From contig NZ_JNYQ01000019.1 of NCBI RefSeq assembly GCF_000717245.1, forward strand, positions 1 through 64,000: a DNA stretch of 64,000 nucleotides, written 5' to 3'. This DNA comes from Kitasatospora papulosa (GTDB taxonomy: Bacteria; Actinomycetota; Actinomycetes; Streptomycetales; Streptomycetaceae). Shown here piece by piece: positions 34,164-42,171 of this stretch. Position 1 is the first letter of the stretch, and the number at the start of each line of letters is the position of its first letter. Both the position numbers and the translations under genes were made by a program. The notes under the pieces were generated by a model. It had not been told where the DNA came from, did not search any database, and saw nothing but the letters and a program-made list of their open reading frames with translations.

Positions 34164-34738
34164 GCGGCGGCCTCCTCTGCTGTTGCCGTACGGGCCTCTT
34201 CGTGCGCCCGGGCGCCACGGGCGACGGCCTGGACGATGGAGACGTACGCACCGCAGCGGCACAGGTTGCCGCTCATCCGTTCGCGGATCTCGTCGGGCGT
34301 CAGTGGCGGTGGCACCGACTCGGGGCGCACGTCCTCGGTGGCGGCGCTCGGCCAGCCGGCCGCGTGTTCCTCGATTACGGCGATGGCCGAGCAGACCTGA
34401 CCGGGCGTGCAGTAGCCGCACTGGTAGCCGTCGAGGTCGAGGAACGCCTGCTGGACGGGGTGTAAGTCATCGCCGTCGGCGATGCCTTCGATGGTGGTGA
34501 TCTCGCGCCCCTCGGCCGCCACCGCGAGATGGAGGCAGGAGACGACACGGCGCCGGTCGAGCAGGACCGTGCAGGCCCCGCACTGCCCCTGGTCGCAGCC
34601 CTTCTTGGTGCCGGTGAGTCCGAGGCGCTCGCGCAGGGCGTCGAGGAGTGTGGTGCGGTGGTCGACGGACAGGTGGTGCTTCTCGCCGTTGATGTCCAGG
34701 GTGAGCGTACTGGTGGTCGAGGAGGGTGTTGGGGCCAT
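34160..34738 (-). CDS. Aldehyde oxidoreductase 2Fe-2S subunit (PaoA/YagT type)
   Basis: 192 residues. The plant-type ferredoxin domain has GCDQGQCGACTVLLD (Cys48/53/56) and Cys68; the second cluster domain has GYQCGYCTPGQV (Cys107/110) and NLCRCGAY (Cys160/162). E. coli PaoA carries a Tat signal; this protein starts directly with MAPTPSSTTSTLTLDINGEK, so the complex should stay in the cytoplasm. First gene of the operon; GAAGAAGG precedes the ATG. The promoter lies toward the double palindrome shared with the TetR gene. Confidence 0.92.
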   Translation of the reverse strand: MAPTPSSTTSTLTLDINGEKHHLSVDHRTTLLDALRERLGLTGTKKGCDQGQCGACTVLLDRRRVVSCLHLAVAAEGREITTIEGIADGDDLHPVQQAFLDLDGYQCGYCTPGQVCSAIAVIEEHAAGWPSAATEDVRPESVPPPLTPDEIRERMSGNLCRCGAYVSIVQAVARGARAHEEARTATAEEAAA

Positions 34739-34845
34739 GATCAGCCTTCTTCGGTGTCCGGTGACAGAGAGATCGGCACGACAGCAGCGGCCGGATACAC
34801 GGCCCGATGCGTACCGGCACCGGGCCGCGCTAAGGTAGACCTAAA

Positions 34846-34892
34846 CGGACTGTTGTCCGCTTGGGTTGACCAACGTAACGGACAGCTGTCCG
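34846..34892. promoter_or_regulatory. Two TetR operators between the divergent genes
   Basis: CGGACTGTTGTCCG (34846-34859) and the perfect palindrome CGGACAGCTGTCCG (34879-34892) share flanks (A-A-C before, C-T-T after). Centres are 33 bp apart, three helical turns. They lie 108-154 bp upstream of the oxidoreductase operon and 40-87 bp before the TetR start. Confidence 0.8.
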
Positions 34893-34932
34893 CTTAACAA
34901 GGGCGGAACTCCGCTATCCGTCAGGAGGATGC

Positions 34933-35514
34933 GTGTCCCGACCGATGAAGGAAACGCCCGCGCGTTCGGACGCGGTGCGCAACCGCGAACGCATCCTGCA
35001 GGTCGCCATGACCGAACTGACGGTGTGCCCGGACGTCCCGCTGAGCGCCATCGCAAAGAAGGCAGGCGTCGGACAGGGCACGTTCTACCGGAACTTCCCG
35101 AACCGCGAAGCGCTCGTCCTGGAGATCTACCGCTACGAGATGCAACAGGTGGCCACCGCGGCGGCCGAGTTGTTGTGCGGCCGCACACCCGATGCGGCCC
35201 TGCGCGAGTGGATGGACCGACTCGCCCGGTTCGCCATGACCAAGGCCGGGCTGGCCGACGCGATCCGGCTGGTCACAAGCACACCGGGCGGCCCGGCCAA
35301 ACCCGGACCCGCCCCGGTGATGGAAGCCGCCGCAACGCTGCTCCGCGCCAACGAAGAGGCCGGCACCATCCGGCCAGGAGTGACGCCGGACGACTTCTTC
35401 CTGGCCATCGCCGGCCTCTGGCAGCTGGATCCGCAGGAAGACTGGCAGCCCAGGGCCGCCCGCCTGCTGGACCTCGTGATGAACGGACTGCGCGCCGGGG
35501 CCCCCGGCCGCTGA
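34933..35514 (+). CDS. TetR-family repressor of the aldehyde oxidoreductase operon
   Basis: 193 residues from a GTG with AGGAGG 5 nt upstream. N-terminal HTH (about 14-60): RSDAVRNRERILQVAMTEL, SAIAKKAGVGQGTFYRNFPN and REALVLEIYRYE. The C-terminal ligand domain ends VTPDDFFLAIAGLWQLDPQE. Divergent from the PaoABC-type operon, with two matching palindromes between them; autoregulation and operon repression are the simple reading. The inducer may be an aldehyde substrate. Confidence 0.9.
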   Translation: MSRPMKETPARSDAVRNRERILQVAMTELTVCPDVPLSAIAKKAGVGQGTFYRNFPNREALVLEIYRYEMQQVATAAAELLCGRTPDAALREWMDRLARFAMTKAGLADAIRLVTSTPGGPAKPGPAPVMEAAATLLRANEEAGTIRPGVTPDDFFLAIAGLWQLDPQEDWQPRAARLLDLVMNGLRAGAPGR

Positions 35515-35852
35515 CAGCTACGGCACGTCGGCCTGGGGAGCCATCCGCGACGAGTCACTGAACCAGACGGCTCCGGTTCCTCGTCGGTGAGCTCGGGTCC
35601 GAGGCCCTTCGCCACACCCTTTGACGCTGGCCGAATTCCATCCCCCAGGCCTCGAAAGCCCAGCCGGCCGGCACCACGACAGCCGCCTCGGAGGCCTGCG
35701 CCGACGCGACGGCGGGGATGCCGGGCCTCGGTGAGGACGGTGAACAGCCCGTCAGATGGATCGCGCTCAAGACGGCGGTTGCGGTCAGCGGCGCGCCGCG
35801 CAGAACGGTGCACCGGCCCGACAGGGCGCCGTGGTGCTGCGGCGGGACCATG

Positions 35853-35937
35853 GTGGGCAGCTCCCGGTGTCGAGGGTGGCGGTCCGGGCCATCTGCTCGT
35901 CGGTGAGCTGGAAGTCCAAATGAAGCTCTGAGTGATG
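35853..35937 (-). pseudogene. Aldo/keto reductase C-terminal remnant
   Basis: Reverse-strand LHLDFQLTDEQMARTATLDT followed by G matches the FDFxLTxEEMxxIxxLDxG segment of aldo/keto reductases; nothing else of the gene remains. The surrounding 35515-36230 is coding-like in pieces (for example DHFDHVTDYLAVYRPDLARR, reverse strand near 36150-36210) but no intact gene is supported. Confidence 0.5.
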
Positions 35938-36237
35938 GCGACGGCGTTCTGCAGGGCCCAGGAGTGCCCCACTCCGTGTCGCGGTTGGCCATGCGGGGGC
36001 GGCCGTGGTCACGGAGCAGGGCAAGGGTGGCGTCGGCCCGGTCGGCCTCGGCCCGGCGCGCCGGCAGTCCCTTGGTCAGCTGGCCGGTCACCCACGGTCC
36101 CGCCTGTGTCCCGGCCGCCGGCTTCAATCCCGCGTAGAGGTCTTCGATGCGCCGGGCCAGGTCGGGGCGGTACACGGCGAGGTAGTCGGTGACGTGGTCG
36201 AAGTGGTCGCGGCCTGCGTAGCCGAGGTCGTTGATCT

Positions 36238-36475
36238 GCGCCGCTACCTGGCCGGCAGTCAGGCCCTGGGCCGCCAAGGGCTGGCCGCGCTTCTGCTCGG
36301 AACACCCGAGGACGAGGTCGGCGACACCGCCGTCCGTAGGCTCGGCGCAGCGCAGATGGCCCTTTTCACCGGCCTGATGACGCAGTGGCTCACCGACCCC
36401 GACCAGGCTCCCGATGCCTCTGAAATCGTCGCGGGCCTACGCGCCCTCACCGGCATCATCGACGCACGCGAGTAG
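36238..36475 (+). pseudogene. TetR-family C-terminal remnant
   Basis: The frame reads RRYLAGSQALGRQGLAALLL, GTPEDEVGDTAVRRLGAAQ, MALFTGLMTQWLTDPDQAPD and ends TGIIDARE, the ligand domain end of a TetR regulator. The HTH half is missing. 36476-36881 shows no gene apart from the GGGAGG before the next start. Confidence 0.55.
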
Positions 36476-36881
36476 CCAACGGCGCTGACAGGCTCCGCCA
36501 GCGCCGGACAGACAACGACGGGCGGCCTGCTGCAGCATGCCGTGCAAACGCTCTTCTACGGCGTCTCGCCGAGGGCGCCGCAGACCCGGGCCCTGACCCA
36601 GAAGCCTGTTCGTCCCCTTTGCCTACGACGCCGCTTCAGCCAGCTGCGGACTGCGTAACCTGTTCATCCGGTGCAGCGCACCGGTACCTGAGAGCCGATC
36701 TACCGGCGGATCGGGTCCGCAGCAGAGGGGTCGTATGACTGCGGGCGTACATCACATGCCTGACAGCGCACTCTTTCGGCCCTTCGGTGCGTCCCTGAAG
36801 CGCATGCGGTCGATCGCGGCTGATCATTGCCTTGGGCCCGCTGACGGGCTGCGCAGATACCGATGAGAGAGGGAGGCTTCG

Positions 36882-37733
36882 ATGGTCGACGCACCGGTAC
36901 TGGTACTGGCGGCAACCGGCGGTCAGGGCAGGGCCGTGACGGACGCGTTGCTGGGCGGTGGGGCCCGGATCCGGGTCATGGTCCGTGATCCGGAACGTGG
37001 AGCAGCGCGTGAACTGGCCGGACGTGGTGTCGAAGTGGTGGCAGGTTCGCTGAGCGATGAGGACTCCCTTGTCGCGGCCATGCGCGGAGTGGCCAGTGTC
37101 TTCGCGTTCACCACCCCCTTCGAGGCGGGGCTGGAGGCGGAGGTGGGCCAGGGGCGCGCGATCCTGTCGTCCGCGACGCGGGCGCGCATCGGGCACCTTG
37201 TGTTCAGTTCCGTGGCAGGAGCCGACCAGGACAGCGGGGTACCGCACTTCGAGAGCAAGGCGCGAATCGAGGCAGACCTGGCCTCCGGGGACGTGCCTTA
37301 CACGGTCCTTGGGCCGACCTACTTCTTCGACAACGCGCTGGGTGGCCAGGAGCGCATCCTGCACGGATCTCTCGACCTGCCGCTGCCTCCGGACCGGCCT
37401 CTGCAGCAGCTCGCCCGTACCGACCTCGGTGCGTTCGCGGCGGAAGTCATGCTCAACCCCGCTCCTTACGTGGGGCAGCGCATCGAGCTGGCCAGCGATG
37501 CTCCCACCCCCGAGCACATGGCGGCGTCGCTCAGCAAGGCGCTGGGACGGGAAGTCCACCACGTACGGACACCGCTGGCTGCGGTCGGCAATCCTGACAT
37601 GCACGCGATGTGGACGTTCCTCAACGGCCCCGGATACCGGGTCGACATCCCCGCACTGCACGATGCTCACCCAGAGATCCCCTGGACGAGCTTCGAGTAC
37701 TGGGCCACCCACACCTGGGCCGACGCGAGCTGA
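36882..37733 (+). CDS. NmrA-family NAD(P)-binding protein
   Basis: 283 residues, after GGGAGG. Atypical SDR/NmrA layout: VLVLAATGGQGRAVTDALLG (GxxGxxG), RVMVRDPERGAARELAG, SVFAFTTPFEAG, HLVFSSVAGADQDSGVPHFE and a C-terminal substrate region. NmrA-like proteins bind NAD(P) and act as redox sensors or as quinone/ketone reductases; which applies here is open. A 150-bp relative of its 3' region occurs at 41300-41450 among gene fragments. It is convergent with the next gene. Confidence 0.85.
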   Translation: MVDAPVLVLAATGGQGRAVTDALLGGGARIRVMVRDPERGAARELAGRGVEVVAGSLSDEDSLVAAMRGVASVFAFTTPFEAGLEAEVGQGRAILSSATRARIGHLVFSSVAGADQDSGVPHFESKARIEADLASGDVPYTVLGPTYFFDNALGGQERILHGSLDLPLPPDRPLQQLARTDLGAFAAEVMLNPAPYVGQRIELASDAPTPEHMAASLSKALGREVHHVRTPLAAVGNPDMHAMWTFLNGPGYRVDIPALHDAHPEIPWTSFEYWATHTWADAS

Positions 37734-37990
37734 TTCTTGGTACGGAGCCGACCGTGGGCAGACGTTCGCGCAGCCGGCACTGACCGGCAGCGCGCCTCGC
37801 TCCAGCGCCCGGTCCAGCTCGCCACAGACCATGTGCAGCTGACGCCCATGGGCCGTGCCGCGCCCAGCCTGTCGAGGAGTTGGTCGAGTGCAGTGATGGC
37901 GGAGAACTTCGGCGGTTTCTCGGGGGACGTGACGACAGTTGAATACGAGGGCCCACGAGTAGACCACACCCGTCAACAGGCGTCACATCC

Positions 37991-39451
37991 TCACAGCCGG
38001 GCTTGATCGAGCACCTGGTGCATCGTCACGACGAGGAGCGTCCGATTCGCGGCTGCCCCGGAGACGACGGCCGGCTCGTCGGCCTCGAGGAGAGTCATCA
38101 GCCGGTCGGTTGGGAGCGACGGGTTGGTCGCTGCTCGACGTCGCACGTAGTCGGTGTCGTCGGCCAGCAACGCCTCGATCGTTTCGAACGGAAGCCCGGG
38201 ATGTGCTGCGGCGACGACCCGGTCATGCGGGTCGTCGGAGCGGGCCAGGGCAGTGGCGGCATCGGCGGGGAAGTTCTTGTGGGCGAGCATGTCCCAGCGG
38301 CTGTAGCTCTTCCAGCCGGCAGCAATGTGTGCCAGCAGCCAGCCGGGTGCGTTCGGCTGGCGTTCGCACACGAACAGTCGCACGGCGAAGCTCTCGTCGG
38401 CGGAGAGGATCCCGACGGCCTCGTCAGACAGATCGGTGCGCATGGCCAGCGTCTTCCGGAAGACTTGATGACGGCTTCGCGCGAAGGCGAGCTGATCGGG
38501 TTCGGACATGTCTTCGGCCAGCAGCCACTCGACGGCGTTGCCGCTGCTGCGGTCGTCGTACTCGACCGATACCGATTCCCGTAGCGCCGGATCGAGGCCG
38601 CGGCGTGCGACGACTGCAGCGCGGACCTGGTTGTCGGGATGGTGTGCCAGAGCGGCGACATGCTCGGGGTCCAGTGTCGGATTGGCTGCAACCGCGGCGC
38701 GCAGCGGCGGGTCCGTCAGGAAGCGGCCGGTCAGGTCGGCGTCCAGGGCCGCGGTCGCGGCGATCTGTCGCAGGAGACCCGCGCTGTTCGCCGGATCTGT
38801 GGAGGAGTCGATGTCGGCGAGCATGCCACGGGCGGCCTCGGCGGGAAGCGGACCGTCCAGACGAAGCAAGAGCAGCTCCCGGCCGAAGGCTCCCGTGGCC
38901 CGCGAAAGCAGTTCGCTGATCCGGGCGGTCGGCGCAGGGTTCCACTCGGCGGCGGCGATGGCGGCCGTTCGCGCATCGTCGTCGTCGAGCATCCTGGCCC
39001 GAATGTCGTCTGGTAGGTGGCGGTTGAACGCCAGGGCACGGCGGACCTTCGGCTCCGGGTCTCGGGCCAGTAGTTCGTAGACGTCGTCTGACAACGGCCC
39101 CGGGAAGCGACGTGCGTGCACGCCGACGGTGGTGAAGTACTCGGCACCTTCAGCCAGCCGACCACGCACCTGCGCGTCGACGTCTCGGGCGAGGACGATT
39201 TGGACCTCGGCGGGGAGATTCGGATTCGCAGCCAGCTCCGACCGCAGGTTCGCATCCTTGTCGTCGGCAAGGATCACCGCGGCCTGCGCGGGCAGGTCAC
39301 GGCGCCGTGCGAGCTCGTTTCGATCGATGTTCGCCGCCGCGAGGCGAACAAGAGCCTCTGGGGGTGCGGAGGGGTTGCCTGCCAGGCCGAGCAGCAACAC
39401 GGCCAGGTTCCGCTGCCTGATGACAGGACATTCGAAGGGAGCGGGCACCAA
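37991..39451 (-). CDS. Leucine-rich-variant repeat protein
   Basis: 486 residues built from degenerate 24-30-residue helical repeats, for example LRSELAANPNLPAEVQIVLA, VRRALAFNRHLPDDIRARML, LRAAVAANPTLDPEHVAALA and VRRRAATNPSLPTDRLMTLL. The pattern fits the LRV/HEAT-like superhelix used for protein binding. No signal peptide or catalytic motif. Start uncertain: TTG at 39451 or GTG at 39448, with no clear ribosome binding site. Partner unknown. 39452-39807 contains no supported gene. Confidence 0.75.
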   Translation of the reverse strand: MVPAPFECPVIRQRNLAVLLLGLAGNPSAPPEALVRLAAANIDRNELARRRDLPAQAAVILADDKDANLRSELAANPNLPAEVQIVLARDVDAQVRGRLAEGAEYFTTVGVHARRFPGPLSDDVYELLARDPEPKVRRALAFNRHLPDDIRARMLDDDDARTAAIAAAEWNPAPTARISELLSRATGAFGRELLLLRLDGPLPAEAARGMLADIDSSTDPANSAGLLRQIAATAALDADLTGRFLTDPPLRAAVAANPTLDPEHVAALAHHPDNQVRAAVVARRGLDPALRESVSVEYDDRSSGNAVEWLLAEDMSEPDQLAFARSRHQVFRKTLAMRTDLSDEAVGILSADESFAVRLFVCERQPNAPGWLLAHIAAGWKSYSRWDMLAHKNFPADAATALARSDDPHDRVVAAAHPGLPFETIEALLADDTDYVRRRAATNPSLPTDRLMTLLEADEPAVVSGAAANRTLLVVTMHQVLDQARL

Positions 39452-39807
39452 TCCATGGTGCCAGGGCGCCTGTCAGTTCGGTGTCGAACATGATCGACGG
39501 TATCGACCACCACCAGGCTCCGTAGCGAGACCTGCGGAGCATGGACCCCATACGTCTCCGGCGATCACACAAGGTCACCAGCGGGCTGGGTTCTCGGGGA
39601 ACCGGAAGGTGCGATCGCTGCCGGAAGACCCGAGCCGCGGGCTCCCTTTCGGCGGGGCCACGGCCCGTAGCGTTCCGGCAGGTCACGCCAGGGCGCCCGG
39701 GTCCGCGTCCGCCACCGTATGCCGTCGATCAGATGCCGACGGGTCCAGGTCCGCCGGCGGCCGGGGTGGAGGCGGTGAAGCGGTAGCGGCCGAGCACCGA
39801 GCAGGAC

Positions 39808-40458
39808 CTATGCGGATGGCGATGTCGACGGAGTGGCAGTCGGCGGGACAAGAACACCGTCGACGATGTATACGGCCGCGTTCTGCGTGGGGATGTTGCC
39901 GCAGGCGATCGGCACACTGCCGTTGACCTTGAAGGAGTCACCTGAGCCGGAGGTGGTGAGGGTGCTGCCTTCAAGCGTGGTGAACGTGCCGTGGGGCAGT
40001 TCCGCCTTGGTGATTTTCTTGTTCTCGACCACGTGGTAGGTCAGCACCTTCTTGAGCTGAGCACTGTCGTTGAGAATCGCGTCCCTCTTGGCGGTGCCGA
40101 GCTTGTTGAACGCGTCGTTGGTGGGTGCGAATACAGTGCTGCCCTTGAGGCCCTTCAGGGTGTTCGCCAGGTCGGTCTTCTTGATGGCGTCGGCCAGCAT
40201 GGACAGGTTGGGGTTGTTGTTCACCGCGGTGGTGACGTTCTCGTGCGCCATCTGTGCGGCACTTCCGTTGCCGCTCTGCGGCAGGCTGGAACAGCCTGGA
40301 CCGAAGGGTTGCTCGCTTGCTGACGGCGACGCTGCGTTGGTGGCACTCGGCGACGAGTCGGAGGACGATGCCTGGGCCGTCACTATGCCAAGCGACAGAG
40401 GGAGGCTGAGCGCCGCTGCCACTGTGATGGCAACGGTACGAATGCGTACGGAGTTCAT
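39808..40458 (-). CDS. Secreted fasciclin (FAS1) domain protein
   Basis: 216 residues from the ATG at 40458, after GAGGAA; the longer frame is discarded. Signal peptide (VAITVAAALSLPLSLGIVTA then QA), a Ser-rich linker (to about 60), and one FAS1 domain (about 75-205): NPNLSMLADAIKKTDLANTL, STVFAPTNDAFNKLG and VLTYHVVENKKITKAELPHG. FAS1 domains mediate adhesion; MPB70-like single-domain proteins are common in actinobacteria. No lipobox or sortase signal seen, so it is likely released. Confidence 0.88.
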   Translation of the reverse strand: MNSVRIRTVAITVAAALSLPLSLGIVTAQASSSDSSPSATNAASPSASEQPFGPGCSSLPQSGNGSAAQMAHENVTTAVNNNPNLSMLADAIKKTDLANTLKGLKGSTVFAPTNDAFNKLGTAKRDAILNDSAQLKKVLTYHVVENKKITKAELPHGTFTTLEGSTLTTSGSGDSFKVNGSVPIACGNIPTQNAAVYIVDGVLVPPTATPSTSPSA

Positions 40459-40602
40459 AGCGATTCCTCGTTCCCTACGGAGGAGGGCTTGAGCCTGGGG
40501 TCGACTGACTGCTGTAGAGGCCACCTGATAGGGGACTCCGCGTGCCGGGTGGGGATGCACACCACACCGGTCTTCCCGTCCTTTGATCGGACCTTCCACA
40601 AT

Positions 40603-40878
40603 CTAAGCGCACATCACTCCGTCCGGCATCTTTCGGACTGATACAGCCGGCAGATCGGCTCGACGCGCCTCTGATGTCGTGCCCGGGCGCCTGCCCGCTT
40701 CGATCTCGTGCTGCTTCAGCCGGTTCCGCAGCGCCTCGCGGGAGCCGATGCGGAGCTTCTCGGTCACCGCCTGCAAATCGGCCGTCTCGTTCGGGTAGTC
40801 GTCGCGCACCTCGGCGACCATGCGCACTGCACGACCGCGGAGCTCGAGAGGGACCGCGGGGAGGCCCCTGGCCGCCAT
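40603..40878 (-). pseudogene. IS3-family OrfA fragment
   Basis: MAARGLPAVPLELRGRAVRM, VAEVRDDYP, then TEKLRIGSREALRNRLKQHE and AGRRPGTTSEARRADLPAV: the HTH protein (OrfA) of an IS3-type element, cut at the end. The same open frame continues upstream into a resolvase fragment, making a chance chimera. Confidence 0.7.
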
Positions 40879-40919
40879 CGAGCGGCTGGCAGCGGGCGAG
40901 GAGCCCTCGGTGTACGGGG

Positions 40920-41299
40920 GAGACGGTGCCGTCCGCAGGGTGTAGCCCTGGCCGCGTCGTACGGTCGTCCCCTGGTCGAGCGCGGCACGCTCGGCGGGCT
41001 CCAGCTCGGTGATGCGGAGGCAGTCGGCGACCGTGCCCGGCATATCGAGGGTGACCGGAAGTTCCGGGGCGAGCGCGTTTTCAACGCTGGCGGTGTGGTA
41101 GGGCAGGAGGTCGCCGACGGCCGTGCAGATGGCGCCGCGGCTGACGTGGTGGCCGCGTACCTGGGCGGCGATGGACCGGCCGCCCAGGTGCGCGGCGCGT
41201 ACGTCGGCGGTCTTCGCGGCCGCCACCGCGGGGCGGCGCCCGCCCTTGCTGCCCACGACATCGGCGGCGCGCAGTCCGTCGTAGGTCAGTTCGCGCTGG
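40920..41299 (-). pseudogene. Serine recombinase (resolvase) C-terminal fragment
   Basis: QRELTYDGLRAADVVGSKGG, then RRPAVAAAKTADVRAAHLGG and a HTH with VSRGAICTAVGDLLPY. The catalytic N-terminal domain is missing. It abuts the NmrA fragment at about 41300 with no spacer. Confidence 0.6.
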
Positions 41300-41450
41300 A
41301 ATCGAGCTGGCCGGTGATGCTCTCACCCCGAGCAGATGGCGGCGTCGCCGAGCAAGGTGTTGGGACGGGAAGTCCGGTACGTACGGACGCCGCTGGCGGC
41401 GGTCGGCCTGACATGCAAGCGATATGGGCGTTCCTCAACGGCCCGGTCGG
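41300..41450 (+). pseudogene. Second copy of part of the NmrA-like gene
   Basis: Closely similar to 37480-37625 inside the NmrA gene (shared ATCGAGCTGGCC, GGACGGGAAGTCC, CGTACGGACGCCGCTGGC-like stretches) but with substitutions and a 4-nt deletion that breaks the frame. A diverged paralogue or decayed duplicate. Confidence 0.8.
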
Positions 41451-41461
41451 CCCTGGCAGGC

Positions 41462-41977
41462 ATAGCTTCGGACCCAGTCGTTGACGGCGTCCCCGGTGAC
41501 GTAGTCGCCGCGTTCCTTTGCGACGACCCGGTTCTGGAGGGTGCCGCGGGAGGTGAGGGCCCGGAAGAGCGCGCCTTCGCGGATGCCGAGGGCGTGGAGG
41601 CCTGTGAGGCAGTTCCTCACGGCCGCGACTGGGTCGAGGAGCGGGTCGTGGTCGGCGGGATGCCGGTGGGCTCGCCCCTTGGCCTCCTGGTCGGTCATGG
41701 AGGACCGGATGTCCAGGGGTGACGAAGTCGTCGTCGACCGCGACGTCGGCGATGGACAGATCGGCGACCTGGATCCTGCGGTTGAGGGCCCCCCGGCCAA
41801 GGAGGAGCATGCATCGGTCGCGGCGCCCCGCAGGTCGCACGTGGCGGCCATAGCCCGCAGTAGTTCGTCCGTGATAGGGGGCGCCTTACGCACCGTGGTC
41901 CGCTTCGCCCACGTCTTCTTGTACTCGTTCAGCATGCCCCGGGCCTGCTTCATACCCGGCTTCTGGTCCTCGGGCAT
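41462..41977 (-). pseudogene. Tyrosine recombinase (phage-integrase type), frameshifted and truncated
   Basis: KTWAKRTTVRKAPPITDELL and RAMAATCDLRGAATDA in one frame, LLLGRGALNRRIQVADLSIA in a second, then KGRAHRHPADHDPLLDPVAA and ALGIREGALFRALTSRGTLQ in the first again. Two compensating shifts sit near 41700 and 41810. The C-terminal catalytic R-H-R-Y part is absent. Confidence 0.65.
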
Positions 41978-41999
41978 CCAGGTCCGCTCCGTGGTCGTG

Positions 42000-42167
42000 G
42001 TTGAGCCAGACCCGCAAGGGCTTGTCCCACGGGTTCTCCCATCCGGCCGGGCGCATGCGGTGCGTGCTGTACCCCGCGGGCCGCTCGTGCGGTGCTGCTC
42101 GGTACGGATTCAGAGGGCCGTCCATATCGAGCAGAAGCAGAGGACGCCCATCCCTCTCGTTCCTCAC
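42000..42167 (-). pseudogene. HAD-like hypothetical protein, N-terminal fragment
   Basis: GTG start then GRPLLLLDMDGPLNPYRA, THRMRPAGWENPWDKPLRVW and LNHDHG. It is the beginning of a common Streptomyces protein with a HAD-like DMDG motif; the rest is replaced by the recombinase fragment. Confidence 0.55.
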
Positions 42168-42171
42168 GGGC

